From positions 1 to 36,688 of the forward strand of contig NZ_ACFY01000060.1 in the NCBI RefSeq assembly GCF_000174195.1: a DNA stretch of 36,688 nt. The letters run 5' to 3'. Position 1 is the first letter of the stretch. Each line of letters starts with the position of its first letter. The position numbers and the translations under genes were made by a program. Below are positions 16,732 to 24,800 of this stretch, piece after piece. The notes under the pieces are model-generated. The model saw only the letters and a program-made list of their open reading frames with translations, made no database searches and was not told the origin of the DNA. This stretch comes from Roseburia inulinivorans DSM 16841 (GTDB lineage: Bacteria > Bacillota > Clostridia > Lachnospirales > Lachnospiraceae).

Positions 16732-17481
16732 CTGGATTCCGGTGATCGTCATACTGGCGGTGCTCGCAGGTGGCGGTTATTATGCATACCGGAAAATCAA
16801 AAGAAAAGTAGAGGATGTTTCCCAGGCTTTATTCGGGACAGATTCATTGGTGGAGGGATGGAATAAGCAGGCAGATGAGCTTGCAGCCACCCCGAAATCC
16901 GTGTCCGGGATGACGCGGATCTTTGAACCGCAGATCCAGAGGGATTTTCCGGATTTTAATCTGGTGCAGTTTAAGAATAAGGCTGAGAATATGCTGGTTT
17001 CCGCTTTGCAGGCAATTGATTCCGGGAATGTTTCGCTGATCCGGGATGCTTCAGAGGAATTAAAAGCGCAGGTAGAAAATAGAATTGAAATGAACCGGTC
17101 GGAAGGAATCCGGGAAGTATACGAAAAGATCCGGATTCACCGGACGGAGATTTCCAACTATGAAAAAAACAGGGAAAATGTATCATTACATTTCAGAGTG
17201 CTGTGGAACATCTTCATTATAAAAAGAAAGATGGAACAGTGGTTTCAGGGGATGAAAACCGATTGGAGCAGACAAAGTATAATGTTGAGGTCATGTATAT
17301 TCAGGATGAGAAGATAGCAAAAATCGACAATGCTGTCGGAACAACCTGTCCGCATTGCGGTGCACCGGTCACCAATCTGGGGGCAATGTACTGCGAGTAC
17401 TGCGGGCTTGCAATCACACCGATCAATTTAAAAGTTTGGACGCTTCATCGTTTTTATGAAGTAGATTACAATCACGTATAG
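16724..17481 (+). pseudogene. Tim44-like domain protein with C-terminal zinc ribbon, interrupted by a -1 frameshift
   Basis: ATG 16724 (AGGTGG just upstream, overlapping the prfB end) opens a protein with an N-terminal membrane segment (about 3-20) and a Tim44-like region (about 40-150: TPKSVSGMTRIFEPQIQRDFPDF, KNKAENMLVSALQAIDSGN). After EKN the frame runs on to a stop at 17317. The true continuation is one base back: KQGKCIITFQSAVEHLHYKKKDG, then a zinc ribbon CPHCGAP-CEYCG, ending at 17481. The break is at the A7 run 17163-17169, which reads A AAA AAC in the zero frame (17164-17170). One lost A, or -1 slippage, would rejoin it into about 252 residues. The SPFH gene follows after 11 bp. The Tim44 assignment is by resemblance only. 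Confidence 0.7.
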
Positions 17482-17492
17482 GAGGATATGTT

Positions 17493-18773
17493 ATGGGAAT
17501 TATTAAGGCAATTGGACAGGCGATCGGAGGAACACTTGCAGATCAGTGGTTAGAGGTCATCGAAGCAGATGACATGAGCGACAAAACCGTCTTTACAAGC
17601 GGTGTGCTGATCCGCAAAGGACAGAATACCAAGGGAACAGGCAACACAGTTTCCAATGGTTCGATCATCCATGTTTATGACAATCAGTTCATGATGTTAG
17701 TGGATGGCGGCAAGGTAGTCGATTACACGGCAGAACCGGGATATTACAAAGTGGATAACTCTTCCCTGCCATCATTGTTTAACGGACAGTTTGGAGATTC
17801 ATTAAAGGATTCTTTTAACCGTATTAAATATGGCGGTCAGACACCAACTGCGCAGAAAGTATTCTTTATCAATCTGCAGGAAATTAAAGGGATCAAGTTT
17901 GGCACGAGAAATCCGATCAATTACTTTGATAATTTTTATAATGCCGAGCTTTTCTTAAGAGCGCATGGTACATATTCCGTTAAGATTACCAATCCACTCC
18001 AGTTCTATGCAGAAGTAATTCCGAGAAACGCAGACAGAGTGGAGATCGATGAGATCAACGAGCAGTATCTGTCAGAGTTCTTAGAGGCATTACAGTCCTC
18101 CATCAACCAGATGTCCGCAGACGGAACACGTATTTCCTATGTGACATCCAAAGCAAGAGAACTTGGAAAATATATGTCTACTACACTCGATGAAGAGTGG
18201 AACCAGACACGTGGTATGGAAATCCAGGCAGTCGGTATTGCAAGCGTTTCTTATGATGAGGAATCCCAGAAGCTCATCAACATGAGAAATGAAGGTGCAA
18301 TGTTAGGTGGAGATGCAAGTGTGCTCCGTGGTATGGCTGTTAAGAATTTAACAGAAGGTGTGCGTGACGCAGGTTCCAATGCAGGCGGTGCGATGACAGG
18401 ATTCATGGGCGTCGGCATGGGAATGCAGCAGTTTAACACTTCCATGGAAGGATTGAACGCCATGACAGCAGGCATGGCAGGAACACAGCCACAGGCAGCA
18501 CCACAGCAGGCAGCAGCACCACAGCAGACAGCAGCCCCGGCAAATAGCTGGACCTGTGAGTGCGGAGCATCAAATACCGGAAAGTTCTGCAGTGAGTGCG
18601 GAAAACCTGCACCGGCTCCGGTAAATAGCTGGACTTGTGAATGTGGAACCGTGAATACCGGAAAGTTCTGCAGTGAGTGTGGAAAACCTGCACCGGCAGC
18701 GGAGTGGACCTGTGAGTGTGGAACCGTCAACAAAGGTAAATTCTGTAGCAATTGCGGAAAGGCAAGGAGCTAA
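17493..18773 (+). CDS. SPFH-domain protein with three C-terminal zinc ribbons (YdjI-like)
   Basis: Cytoplasmic, membrane-associated scaffold of 426 residues, related to B. subtilis YdjI. The SPFH/band-7-like region covers about 25-310, with segments FTSGVLIRKGQNTKG, VFFINLQEIKGIKFGTRNP and ITNPLQFYAEVIPRNADRVEID. A Gly/Met/Ala/Gln-rich hinge (about 300-350) follows, then three near-identical zinc ribbons of the CxC-x(8)-CxxC type. In B. subtilis the SPFH protein of this operon links PspA to the membrane. GGAGG at 17481-17485 is an excellent ribosome site. The next gene starts two bases after its stop. Confidence 0.88.
   Translation: MGIIKAIGQAIGGTLADQWLEVIEADDMSDKTVFTSGVLIRKGQNTKGTGNTVSNGSIIHVYDNQFMMLVDGGKVVDYTAEPGYYKVDNSSLPSLFNGQFGDSLKDSFNRIKYGGQTPTAQKVFFINLQEIKGIKFGTRNPINYFDNFYNAELFLRAHGTYSVKITNPLQFYAEVIPRNADRVEIDEINEQYLSEFLEALQSSINQMSADGTRISYVTSKARELGKYMSTTLDEEWNQTRGMEIQAVGIASVSYDEESQKLINMRNEGAMLGGDASVLRGMAVKNLTEGVRDAGSNAGGAMTGFMGVGMGMQQFNTSMEGLNAMTAGMAGTQPQAAPQQAAAPQQTAAPANSWTCECGASNTGKFCSECGKPAPAPVNSWTCECGTVNTGKFCSECGKPAPAAEWTCECGTVNKGKFCSNCGKARS
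18546..18770 (+). repeat. Three tandem zinc-ribbon coding repeats (81, 78 and 66 bp)
   Basis: Units at 18546-18626, 18627-18704 and 18705-18770 each encode WTCECG-x(4)-GKFCS-CGK. Units 1 and 2 are nearly identical at DNA level, including GGAAAGTTCTGCAGTGAGTG, which points to recent internal duplication. Unit 3 is more diverged and lacks the Pro/Ala linker. Confidence 0.9.
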
Positions 18774-18775
18774 CT

Positions 18776-19891
18776 ATGGCAGTTATCAGTTTTAAGTGTC
18801 CAAACTGTGACGGAGAACTGATTTTTGACCCGGAAACACAGAAGTATAAATGCGAGTACTGTGGTTCAAAATTTACCCAGGCGGAATTGGATGCATTGCA
18901 GCCGGCAGAGTCTGAGGAAACGGATGCCGGTGCAGCGGATGGTTCTGATGAAGCAGAGCAGGAAACAACCGAACAGCAGAGTGCGGACACAAAGAAAAAA
19001 GAAGGGGAGGACGGCGGCGCAGAGGCAGTCATTTATAACTGCCCTTCCTGTGGAGCAGAAATCGTGACAGATGCAACGACAGCAGCCACGTTCTGTTATT
19101 ATTGTCACAATCCGGTCGTGCTTGGAAAACGGCTGGAAGGAAAGTATCTTCCAAATAAAGTCATTCCTTTTAAAATTTCCAAAAAGGAAGCGGAAAAACG
19201 TTTCTTAGAATATGTTGGAAAGAAAAAATTTGTTCCAAAGGCATTTTTTAATAAGAAACAGATCGAATGTCTGAGTGGTGTCTATTTCCCATATTGGATC
19301 TATGATGCAAAATTGCAGGGAAAACTGCAGGGCGAAGGCAAGAAAATCCGTGTGTGGAGAACCGGAGATACCGAGTACACAGAGACAAAGTTTTACCATG
19401 TGGAGCGTGAGGGTGAGGTTAATCTGAAGAATCTTGCAGAGAACGCACTGCAAAAGGCAAATGTGCAGCTTGTGAAAGGGGTACTGCCGTATCAGTTCAA
19501 TGAGATGAAAGATTTTAATATGGGATATCTTTCCGGTTTCATGGCAGAGAAACGTGACATCGAGCAGAAAGCAGTGGAAGGAAATATGCAGGCTACGATG
19601 AAAAACTCAGCGGAAAAACTCATGCGGGAATCTGTTCAGGGATACAATGCGTTATCGGTCAACTCATTCGGGGTGATCCCGAAGAAGGAGGACTGGTCTT
19701 ATGCGTTGCTTCCGGTCTGGACTGTTACCTATAAGGGGAAAGATGGAAAAATCTACTATTATTCCATGAACGGGCAGACAGGAAAAGTGTTCGGAGAACT
19801 TCCGGTAGACTACGGAAAAGTCACGCTGACGGGTATTATTTCGGCAGTCGTTGTCTTAATCATTGCATTGATCGGAGGGTATTTCTTATGA
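18776..19891 (+). CDS. Double zinc-ribbon, C-terminally membrane-anchored protein (YdjG-like)
   Basis: A 371-residue protein with an N-terminal zinc ribbon (CPNC...CEYC, residues 8-30) and an acidic/Gln-rich linker (about 40-80). A second zinc ribbon follows (CPSC...CYYC, about 88-111), then a central domain of unknown function (FPYWIYDAKLQGKLQGEG, YALLPVWTVTYKGKDGKIYYYSMNGQTGK) and a C-terminal membrane helix (about 348-370). This is the layout of TFIIB-type zinc ribbon proteins such as B. subtilis YdjG. AAGGAG at 18764-18769 fixes the ATG at 18776; the in-frame start at 18752 lies inside the previous gene. The last four bases overlap the next gene as ATGA. Confidence 0.82.
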   Translation: MAVISFKCPNCDGELIFDPETQKYKCEYCGSKFTQAELDALQPAESEETDAGAADGSDEAEQETTEQQSADTKKKEGEDGGAEAVIYNCPSCGAEIVTDATTAATFCYYCHNPVVLGKRLEGKYLPNKVIPFKISKKEAEKRFLEYVGKKKFVPKAFFNKKQIECLSGVYFPYWIYDAKLQGKLQGEGKKIRVWRTGDTEYTETKFYHVEREGEVNLKNLAENALQKANVQLVKGVLPYQFNEMKDFNMGYLSGFMAEKRDIEQKAVEGNMQATMKNSAEKLMRESVQGYNALSVNSFGVIPKKEDWSYALLPVWTVTYKGKDGKIYYYSMNGQTGKVFGELPVDYGKVTLTGIISAVVVLIIALIGGYFL

Positions 19892-20718
19892 GAGATAAAT
19901 TAAGAAAAAGAATCGCTCTGTCCGCAGTAACTGCACTGACACTTTTTGCGGCTGTACCGGTCTATGCGGATACTTATGATGCGGTGTATGATGATGCAGC
20001 GTTACTTTCAGATGAGGAACAGCAGTCGCTTTCGGAAGAAATCACCAATCTGCAGGAGACCACAGGCTGGGAGATTTTTGTCCTGACGACAGAGGATGCA
20101 CAGGGAAAGACAGCGAGAGAGTATGCGGATGATTTTTATGACACGACAGCAACAGGCGATGATGGCGTGGTGTTCCTCATTGACATGGATAACAGAGAGG
20201 TTACGATATCGACTGCGGGAGAAGCCATTTACTATCTGAATGACGACAGGATCGATGATATTCTGGATAACTGTTATGATTATGTTGTGGATGGGGAATA
20301 TGCTTCCTGCTTTTCTTCCATGTTAAGTGATGCAGAGTACTATTATGAGGTAGGAGTCCCATCTGACGCATATACCTATGATGAAGAAACAGGCGAGATC
20401 CATTATTACCATGTACTCACGTTGGGTGAAATTCTGTTTGCAGTTGTACTTGCAGCAGCTGTGTTTGCCGCTGTATTTTTTGGAATTACCGGAAAATACC
20501 GTCTGAAATTTGGCGGTGGATACCAGTATGATTACCATGCGTTCGGAAAAGTTAACCTGACCGGTCAGGAAGACCGTTTTGTCAACCAGATGGTGACGCA
20601 TCGGAGAATCCAGACCAATAGTGGAAGCAGCGGAGGTGGCAGCAGCCATTCCGGCAGATCAACGGTACATACCAGCAGTTCTGGCAGAAGTCATGGAGGC
20701 GGAAGCCGCAAGTTCTAA
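19888..20718 (+). CDS. TPM-domain membrane protein (YdjH/YgcG-like)
   Basis: A 276-residue exported protein. Signal peptide (about 1-27, ending VYADTYDAV) and an extracellular TPM domain (about 33-160) with LLSDEEQQSLSEEITNL, GWEIFVLTT and GDDGVVFLIDMDNREVTISTAGEA. A membrane helix (about 179-202) precedes a cytoplasmic tail rich in Gly, Ser and His (GSSGGGSSHSGRS). TPM domains have been reported to act as phosphatases or assembly factors; no specific activity is claimed here. Start and previous stop share ATGA, so translation is coupled. It completes the SPFH / zinc-ribbon / TPM set. Confidence 0.86.
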   Translation: MRDKLRKRIALSAVTALTLFAAVPVYADTYDAVYDDAALLSDEEQQSLSEEITNLQETTGWEIFVLTTEDAQGKTAREYADDFYDTTATGDDGVVFLIDMDNREVTISTAGEAIYYLNDDRIDDILDNCYDYVVDGEYASCFSSMLSDAEYYYEVGVPSDAYTYDEETGEIHYYHVLTLGEILFAVVLAAAVFAAVFFGITGKYRLKFGGGYQYDYHAFGKVNLTGQEDRFVNQMVTHRRIQTNSGSSGGGSSHSGRSTVHTSSSGRSHGGGSRKF

Positions 20719-20767
20719 ATATCAAAAATTTGGTGAATAAGAAACAAAAATATAGAAATGTTCTGGA

Positions 20768-20793
20768 AAAGAGGTTGCTTTGGCAGCCTCTTT
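20768..20793 (+). terminator. Terminator-like hairpin after the TPM gene
   Basis: AAAGAGGTTGC (20768-20778) pairs with GCAGCCTCTTT (20783-20793) with one G-U pair. The following TTTGTGTTATT is only partly U-rich, so termination may be incomplete. Confidence 0.65.
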
Positions 20794-20803
20794 GTGTTAT
20801 TAT
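20775..20803 (+). promoter_or_regulatory. Candidate promoter for the ACT-hom pair
   Basis: TTGCTT (20775-20780), 17-bp spacer, TATTAT (20798-20803) preceded by TGT (extended -10). The -35 lies inside the terminator hairpin of the preceding operon. Confidence 0.45.
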
Positions 20804-20902
20804 CTTCCTCATGAGGACAGATGTAAGTCCCAAACAAACAGAATGGATTCTATATACAAAAGAGAATCTGTTGAATCTGGCAACTAAGAGGTATTCATTT
20901 CC

Positions 20903-21346
20903 ATGAAAGACAAAATGCAATATTATGTTTTGAAAGAGAAGGCAGTGCCGGAAGTACTGCTGAAAGTAGTGGAGGCAAAAAGGCTGATCGATTCCGGTAA
21001 GATCGCATCGGTGCAGGAGGCGACAGAGAGTGTAGGGATCAGCCGCAGTTCTTTTTACAAGTATAAAGATGATATTTTTCCTTTTCACGAGACAACAAAG
21101 GGAAAGACTATTACGATGGTCATTCAGATGGATGATGAGCCGGGACTTTTGTCCGGGGTATTGAAAACGATTGCTGATTTTCATGCCAATATCCTTACCA
21201 TTCATCAGAGTATACCGGTCAATGGAATCGCAACGCTGACGCTCAGTATTGATATTTTACCGCAGACGGGGGATGTTGCAGAGATGGTCACAAAGATTGA
21301 GAGTGTGGGCGGCATTCAGTATGTGAAAATTCTGGCGAGAGAATAA
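20903..21346 (+). CDS. ACT domain protein (UPF0735, PheB-like)
   Basis: A 147-residue protein. The N-terminal part (about 8-60) resembles a small helix-turn-helix (VQEATESVGISRSSFYKYKDDIFPF). The C-terminal ACT domain (about 70-145) has TITMVIQMDDEPGLLSGVLKTIADFHANILTI. ACT domains bind amino acids, so it may sense threonine, methionine or an aromatic amino acid; the partner gene is homoserine dehydrogenase. AAGAGGT at 20886-20892 is the ribosome site. The hom start lies 59 bp downstream with no terminator between, so the two are probably one transcript. Confidence 0.88.
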   Translation: MKDKMQYYVLKEKAVPEVLLKVVEAKRLIDSGKIASVQEATESVGISRSSFYKYKDDIFPFHETTKGKTITMVIQMDDEPGLLSGVLKTIADFHANILTIHQSIPVNGIATLTLSIDILPQTGDVAEMVTKIESVGGIQYVKILARE

Positions 21347-21405
21347 AAACAGACCGGCAGAACAGAATAGTTTACATAATACAAAAACAGAAAGGCAGAA
21401 TAAAA

Positions 21406-22608
21406 ATGATAAAAGTAGCAATTATGGGGTTTGGAACGATCGGTTCCGGTGTGGCAGAGGTTTTAGACATTAATAAGAAGAGCATTGCAGCCCGCGTCGG
21501 CGATGAAGTGGAATTAAAGTATGTTCTGGATTTAAGAGATTTTGAGGGAGATCCGATCCAGGAGAAAATCGTACATGATTATAAAGTGATCGCAGAAGAT
21601 CCGGAAGTAGCGATTGTAGTTGAGACAATGGGTGGCGTGGAACCGGCGTATACTTTTGTAAAAACAATGTTAGAGGCTGGAAAACATGTGACAACTTCCA
21701 ATAAGGCACTGGTGGCTGCAAAAGGTGCAGAACTGATCGCACTTGCAAAAGAAAAAAATGTGAATTTCATGTTTGAGGCGAGTGTCGGCGGCGGTATACC
21801 GATCATCCGTCCGTTAAATTCCTGTCTTACTGCAGATGAGATCGAAGAGATCACTGGTATCGTAAACGGTACAACGAACTATATGATGACTGAGATGACA
21901 GAAAAGGGTGCTGATTTTAATGAAGTTTTAAAGGATGCGCAGGCAAAGGGGTATGCAGAGAAAGATCCTACTGCCGATGTGGAAGGTTATGATGCATGCC
22001 GTAAGATTGCTATTTTAACATCTTTAGTATGCGGACAGCAGGTTGATTTTGAGGACATCCACACAGAGGGAATCACAAAAATCACACCGACGGATATCAA
22101 ATACGCACAGGCGATGGGAAGAGCGATCAAACTGCTCGCTACCAGCAAAAAAGGTCCAAAAGGCTATACAGCGATCGTTGCTCCATTTTTACTTCCGGCA
22201 TCTCATCCGCTCTATGCTGTAAATGGTGTGTTCAATGCAATTTTCGTACATGGCAATGTGTTAGGTGACGCAATGTTTTACGGCAGCGGCGCAGGAAAAT
22301 TACCAACAGCAAGTGCCGTTGTAGCAGATGTCGTTGAGATGGCAAAGAATCTGGACAAAAATATTCCAATCGAGTGGAGTTCAAAGAAACTGGAACTCGT
22401 AGATTACAGGGAATGGGAGAATCGGTTCTTCATCCGCACAACAGCAGACAAAGTAGCTGTAGAAAGAGTATTTGGAACTGTTACGTATGTACAGGCAGAA
22501 GGCGTGACCGGAGAGCTTGGCTTTGTGACAGAAAAGATTTCCGAGGGCGACTGCGAGAAGAAGGAAGCAGAACTTGGAAATATTTTACAGAAGATCCGTG
22601 TGGCGTAA
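21406..22608 (+). CDS. hom: Homoserine dehydrogenase
   Basis: Reduces aspartate semialdehyde to homoserine, the branch point to threonine and methionine. The 400 residues include an N-terminal NAD(P)-binding fold GFGTIGSG (8-15), the TSNKALVA segment, the catalytic domain signature GIVNGTTNYMM and the conserved AKGYAEKDPTADVEGYDACRK. The C-terminal region (about 315-400: FFIRTTADKVAVERVFGTV) looks like a short regulatory ACT-like domain, as in other Gram-positive enzymes, and is probably sensitive to threonine. An AAAGG ribosome site precedes the ATG. The ACT protein directly upstream may contribute to control. Confidence 0.95.
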   Translation: MIKVAIMGFGTIGSGVAEVLDINKKSIAARVGDEVELKYVLDLRDFEGDPIQEKIVHDYKVIAEDPEVAIVVETMGGVEPAYTFVKTMLEAGKHVTTSNKALVAAKGAELIALAKEKNVNFMFEASVGGGIPIIRPLNSCLTADEIEEITGIVNGTTNYMMTEMTEKGADFNEVLKDAQAKGYAEKDPTADVEGYDACRKIAILTSLVCGQQVDFEDIHTEGITKITPTDIKYAQAMGRAIKLLATSKKGPKGYTAIVAPFLLPASHPLYAVNGVFNAIFVHGNVLGDAMFYGSGAGKLPTASAVVADVVEMAKNLDKNIPIEWSSKKLELVDYREWENRFFIRTTADKVAVERVFGTVTYVQAEGVTGELGFVTEKISEGDCEKKEAELGNILQKIRVA

Positions 22609-22716
22609 AGATATAGAAATACAAATTTATTTGCATTTGGTGAACTGCAAGTGAATAAAAAGAGAAATACAAATGGAATTACGTCAAAAATAAAAGACGA
22701 AATTTACCTATTTGTA

Positions 22717-22725
22717 TGTTAGAAT
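22717..22725 (+). promoter_or_regulatory. Extended -10 promoter for the MTA/SAH nucleosidase gene
   Basis: TGT-TAGAAT (22717-22725) reads as an extended -10 without a clear -35. Predicted start near 22732, which makes the ATG at 22735 almost leaderless and favours ATG 22762. Confidence 0.45.
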
Positions 22726-22761
22726 ATCAACAGTATGAAAAAAAGAATGGAGCAGAAACAG

Positions 22762-23460
22762 ATGAAAAAAATCGGAATTATCGGAGCCATGGAGCTTGAA
22801 GTAGAAACTTTAAAATCGAAAATGAATGTTGTAAAAACAACAAAAAAAGCAAATATGGAATTTTTTGAAGGAACATTAAACGGTGTCGAGGTTGTGATCG
22901 TGCGCAGTGGTATTGGAAAAGTAAATGCCGGTATCTGCACACAGATCCTTGCAGATTTATTTGACGTGACACATATCATCAATACCGGTATCGCAGGTTC
23001 TCTGGACGCACAGATCGATATCGGGGATATCGTTGTTTCCACAGATGTCCTTCAGCATGACATGGATGTGCGTGTATTCGGTTATCCGTTAGGCGAGATC
23101 CCACAGCTTGGAACTTTAAGTTTTCCGGCGGACGAGAGAATGGCATCCCTTGCCAGGAGTGTGTGCGAGAAAGTCAACACCGAAGTGAAAGTGTTCTCCG
23201 GCAGGATCGTAAGCGGCGACCAGTTTATCTGTGATAAGGAAGTGAAGGACAAATTAGTCGAGAACTTCCACCCACTCTGCACTGAGATGGAGGGGGCTGC
23301 GATCGGACAGGCAGCATACTTAAATGAAATCCCATTTGTGATCCTGCGTGCGATCTCTGATAAGGCAGATAATTCTGCGGAGATGGATTATCCTACTTTT
23401 GAGAAAAAAGCGGCGGAGCATTGTGCGAAACTTGTGGAAGAGTTTATTGTGGAATTGTAG
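22762..23460 (+). CDS. mtnN: 5'-methylthioadenosine/S-adenosylhomocysteine nucleosidase
   Basis: Cleaves adenine from MTA and SAH in methionine salvage and the activated methyl cycle. The 232 residues fit the family: N-terminal GIIGAMELEVE with catalytic-type E13 (equivalent to E. coli E12), SGIGKVNAG, NTGIAGSLD, the Met-Glu pair in CTEMEGAAIGQ that binds ribose, and the Asp in AISDKAD. Start at 22762 is preceded by GGAG at 22749-22752; an in-frame ATG at 22735 would coincide with the transcription start. It has its own weak promoter and follows hom by 153 bp. Methionine-linked function makes the neighbourhood sensible. Confidence 0.94.
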   Translation: MKKIGIIGAMELEVETLKSKMNVVKTTKKANMEFFEGTLNGVEVVIVRSGIGKVNAGICTQILADLFDVTHIINTGIAGSLDAQIDIGDIVVSTDVLQHDMDVRVFGYPLGEIPQLGTLSFPADERMASLARSVCEKVNTEVKVFSGRIVSGDQFICDKEVKDKLVENFHPLCTEMEGAAIGQAAYLNEIPFVILRAISDKADNSAEMDYPTFEKKAAEHCAKLVEEFIVEL

Positions 23461-23559
23461 GATACGTACAATATGTATAGGTGCAGAACAGGACAAATTT
23501 GGAGCTGCATAATCGATATTGGCAAAAACAAATAGGTTCATATAACTATAAAAGAAAAG

Positions 23560-23744
23560 GACATGGATTTATGCTGGGACTTTGTGCATTGCTGGGAGGA
23601 TTTTTTGTTACATCAAACAGGGAGTCTGGCGAAGGACGCTATGATATCCGGCTGAAACCGGTAAAGAAAGGTCTTCCGGGTATTATCATTGAATTGAGGG
23701 CGGAAAAAGAGTGGAAGTTGCAGTGGGGTAATATAACCAGTTAG
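23560..23744 (+). pseudogene. Remnant of an AAA-ATPase-like/PD-(D/E)XK family protein
   Basis: About 60 codons match the C-terminal PD-(D/E)XK nuclease part of a large AAA-ATPase-like family common in Clostridia: GFMLGLCALLGGFFVTSNRESGEGRYDIRL and GLPGIIIELRAEKE. GRYD with the later E-x-K-like ELRAEK are the nuclease core residues. The intact family is several hundred residues; here the ATPase part is absent and the sequence stops after WGNITS. It is thus a fragment, truncated on both sides. AAAGGA at 23556-23561 before ATG 23571 means a 57-residue peptide could still be made. The flanks look unrelated, so this is probably the scar of a deletion or insertion. Confidence 0.6.
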
Positions 23745-23751
23745 GAAAATT

Positions 23752-24483
23752 ATGGAACATACAATGACAATCTGCTACTGTGAGGATGAATCTGCACAGG
23801 CGAAAGCTTTTGCAATAAAAATTGACCAGTGGGCGAAAAATAAGAATACGGCAGTTCGCACAGACCTGTTTGAGGGTGCGGAAGAATATCTGTTCAAAGC
23901 AGAGCAGAATGCCTATGACGTGATCTTTCTTGATATTTCCATGAGAGGACAAAACGGCATGGAACTTGCCAGACAGATTCGTGAGAAAGAGAAGGATGTG
24001 ATCCTTGTTTTTGTGACATCGGATGCAAGTTATGTGTTCGATGGATATGAAGTGGGTGCGTACCGTTATCTGATGAAGCCGGTGGATGAGGAAAAGCTGT
24101 GGGAGATTCTCGACTATGCCAGAACGCAGAAAGAGGTAGAGGAGGAGAATTACATCCTTGTGAAAAAGGACAGCCAGTCTGTCCGTGTTAATCTGAAGGA
24201 TATAATTTATATCGAAGCTCAGAAACATTATGTAAATCTATTTTTGATCAGTGGAGAATGTGTGACAGTAAAGACTGGATTTTCAGAGTTACTGCAAAGT
24301 GTGCAGGAAAAGTCAAAGGAATTCATTACAACACACCGCAGTTACGCAGTGAATATTGAGAAAGTTGTCAGGATTGGAAGAACGGAGTGTGTTCTATCGG
24401 ATAGCAGTGTCATTCCTGTCAGCCGGAGTTTCTATAAGGAAGTGAATGAAGCGTTTATAAAGTATCATCTTGGAAGAGAATGA
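23752..24483 (+). CDS. LytTR-family response regulator
   Basis: Cytoplasmic DNA-binding response regulator of 243 residues. The receiver domain (about 5-120) has the acidic pair ED (11-12), phosphoacceptor D61 in VIFLDISM, the switch residues in VFVTSDA and the conserved Lys in YLMKPVDE. The LytTR DNA-binding domain (about 135-238) shows RVNLKDIIYIEAQKHYVNL, FITTHRSYAVNIEKV and PVSRSFYKEV. AGGA at 23743-23746 supports ATG 23752. The cognate sensor is probably the GHKL kinase at 25443, separated by an inserted gene. Likely targets are the ABC exporter genes, whose promoter has an inverted repeat. Confidence 0.92.
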   Translation: MEHTMTICYCEDESAQAKAFAIKIDQWAKNKNTAVRTDLFEGAEEYLFKAEQNAYDVIFLDISMRGQNGMELARQIREKEKDVILVFVTSDASYVFDGYEVGAYRYLMKPVDEEKLWEILDYARTQKEVEEENYILVKKDSQSVRVNLKDIIYIEAQKHYVNLFLISGECVTVKTGFSELLQSVQEKSKEFITTHRSYAVNIEKVVRIGRTECVLSDSSVIPVSRSFYKEVNEAFIKYHLGRE

Positions 24484-24549
24484 GGAAAGTCTCTGATTTT
24501 TTTGTATACACTGTGGATTAAAAATCACGATATAAAAAATATAATTGAC

Positions 24550-24608
24550 ATAGCCGTACGAAGATATTAACGAATAGAGAAAAGAAATATCTTCGTACGG
24601 CTATTTTT
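24550..24608 (+). terminator. Long perfect inverted repeat with U tract after the response regulator gene
   Basis: ATAGCCGTACGAAGATATT (24550-24568) and its exact 19-base complement (24586-24604) enclose a 17-base loop and are followed by TTTTT. It can act as a very strong terminator. It lies at the left end of an AT-rich stretch (24484-24800) in which I see no gene and no convincing promoter. Confidence 0.75.
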
Positions 24609-24800
24609 ATACATATTATTGGACTGTTTATTTTGAGCGAAAAGAATGGATTTACAATATGCCGATGATGTGGTAAAGTTAATAAAAACATAGATTTCAG
24701 AAATTTTATCTTATAAGTTTTCAACATTAATCTATCTATTTTCCCCTATAAGTTAAAAAATGAAGAACGAAAGCGAAATGTAAAAGGAGAACGAAATAAC

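Noticed and set aside
24545..24573. Promoter starting at TTGACA 24545
   Set aside because: No acceptable -10 lies 16-18 bp downstream, and the sequence is inside the long inverted repeat.
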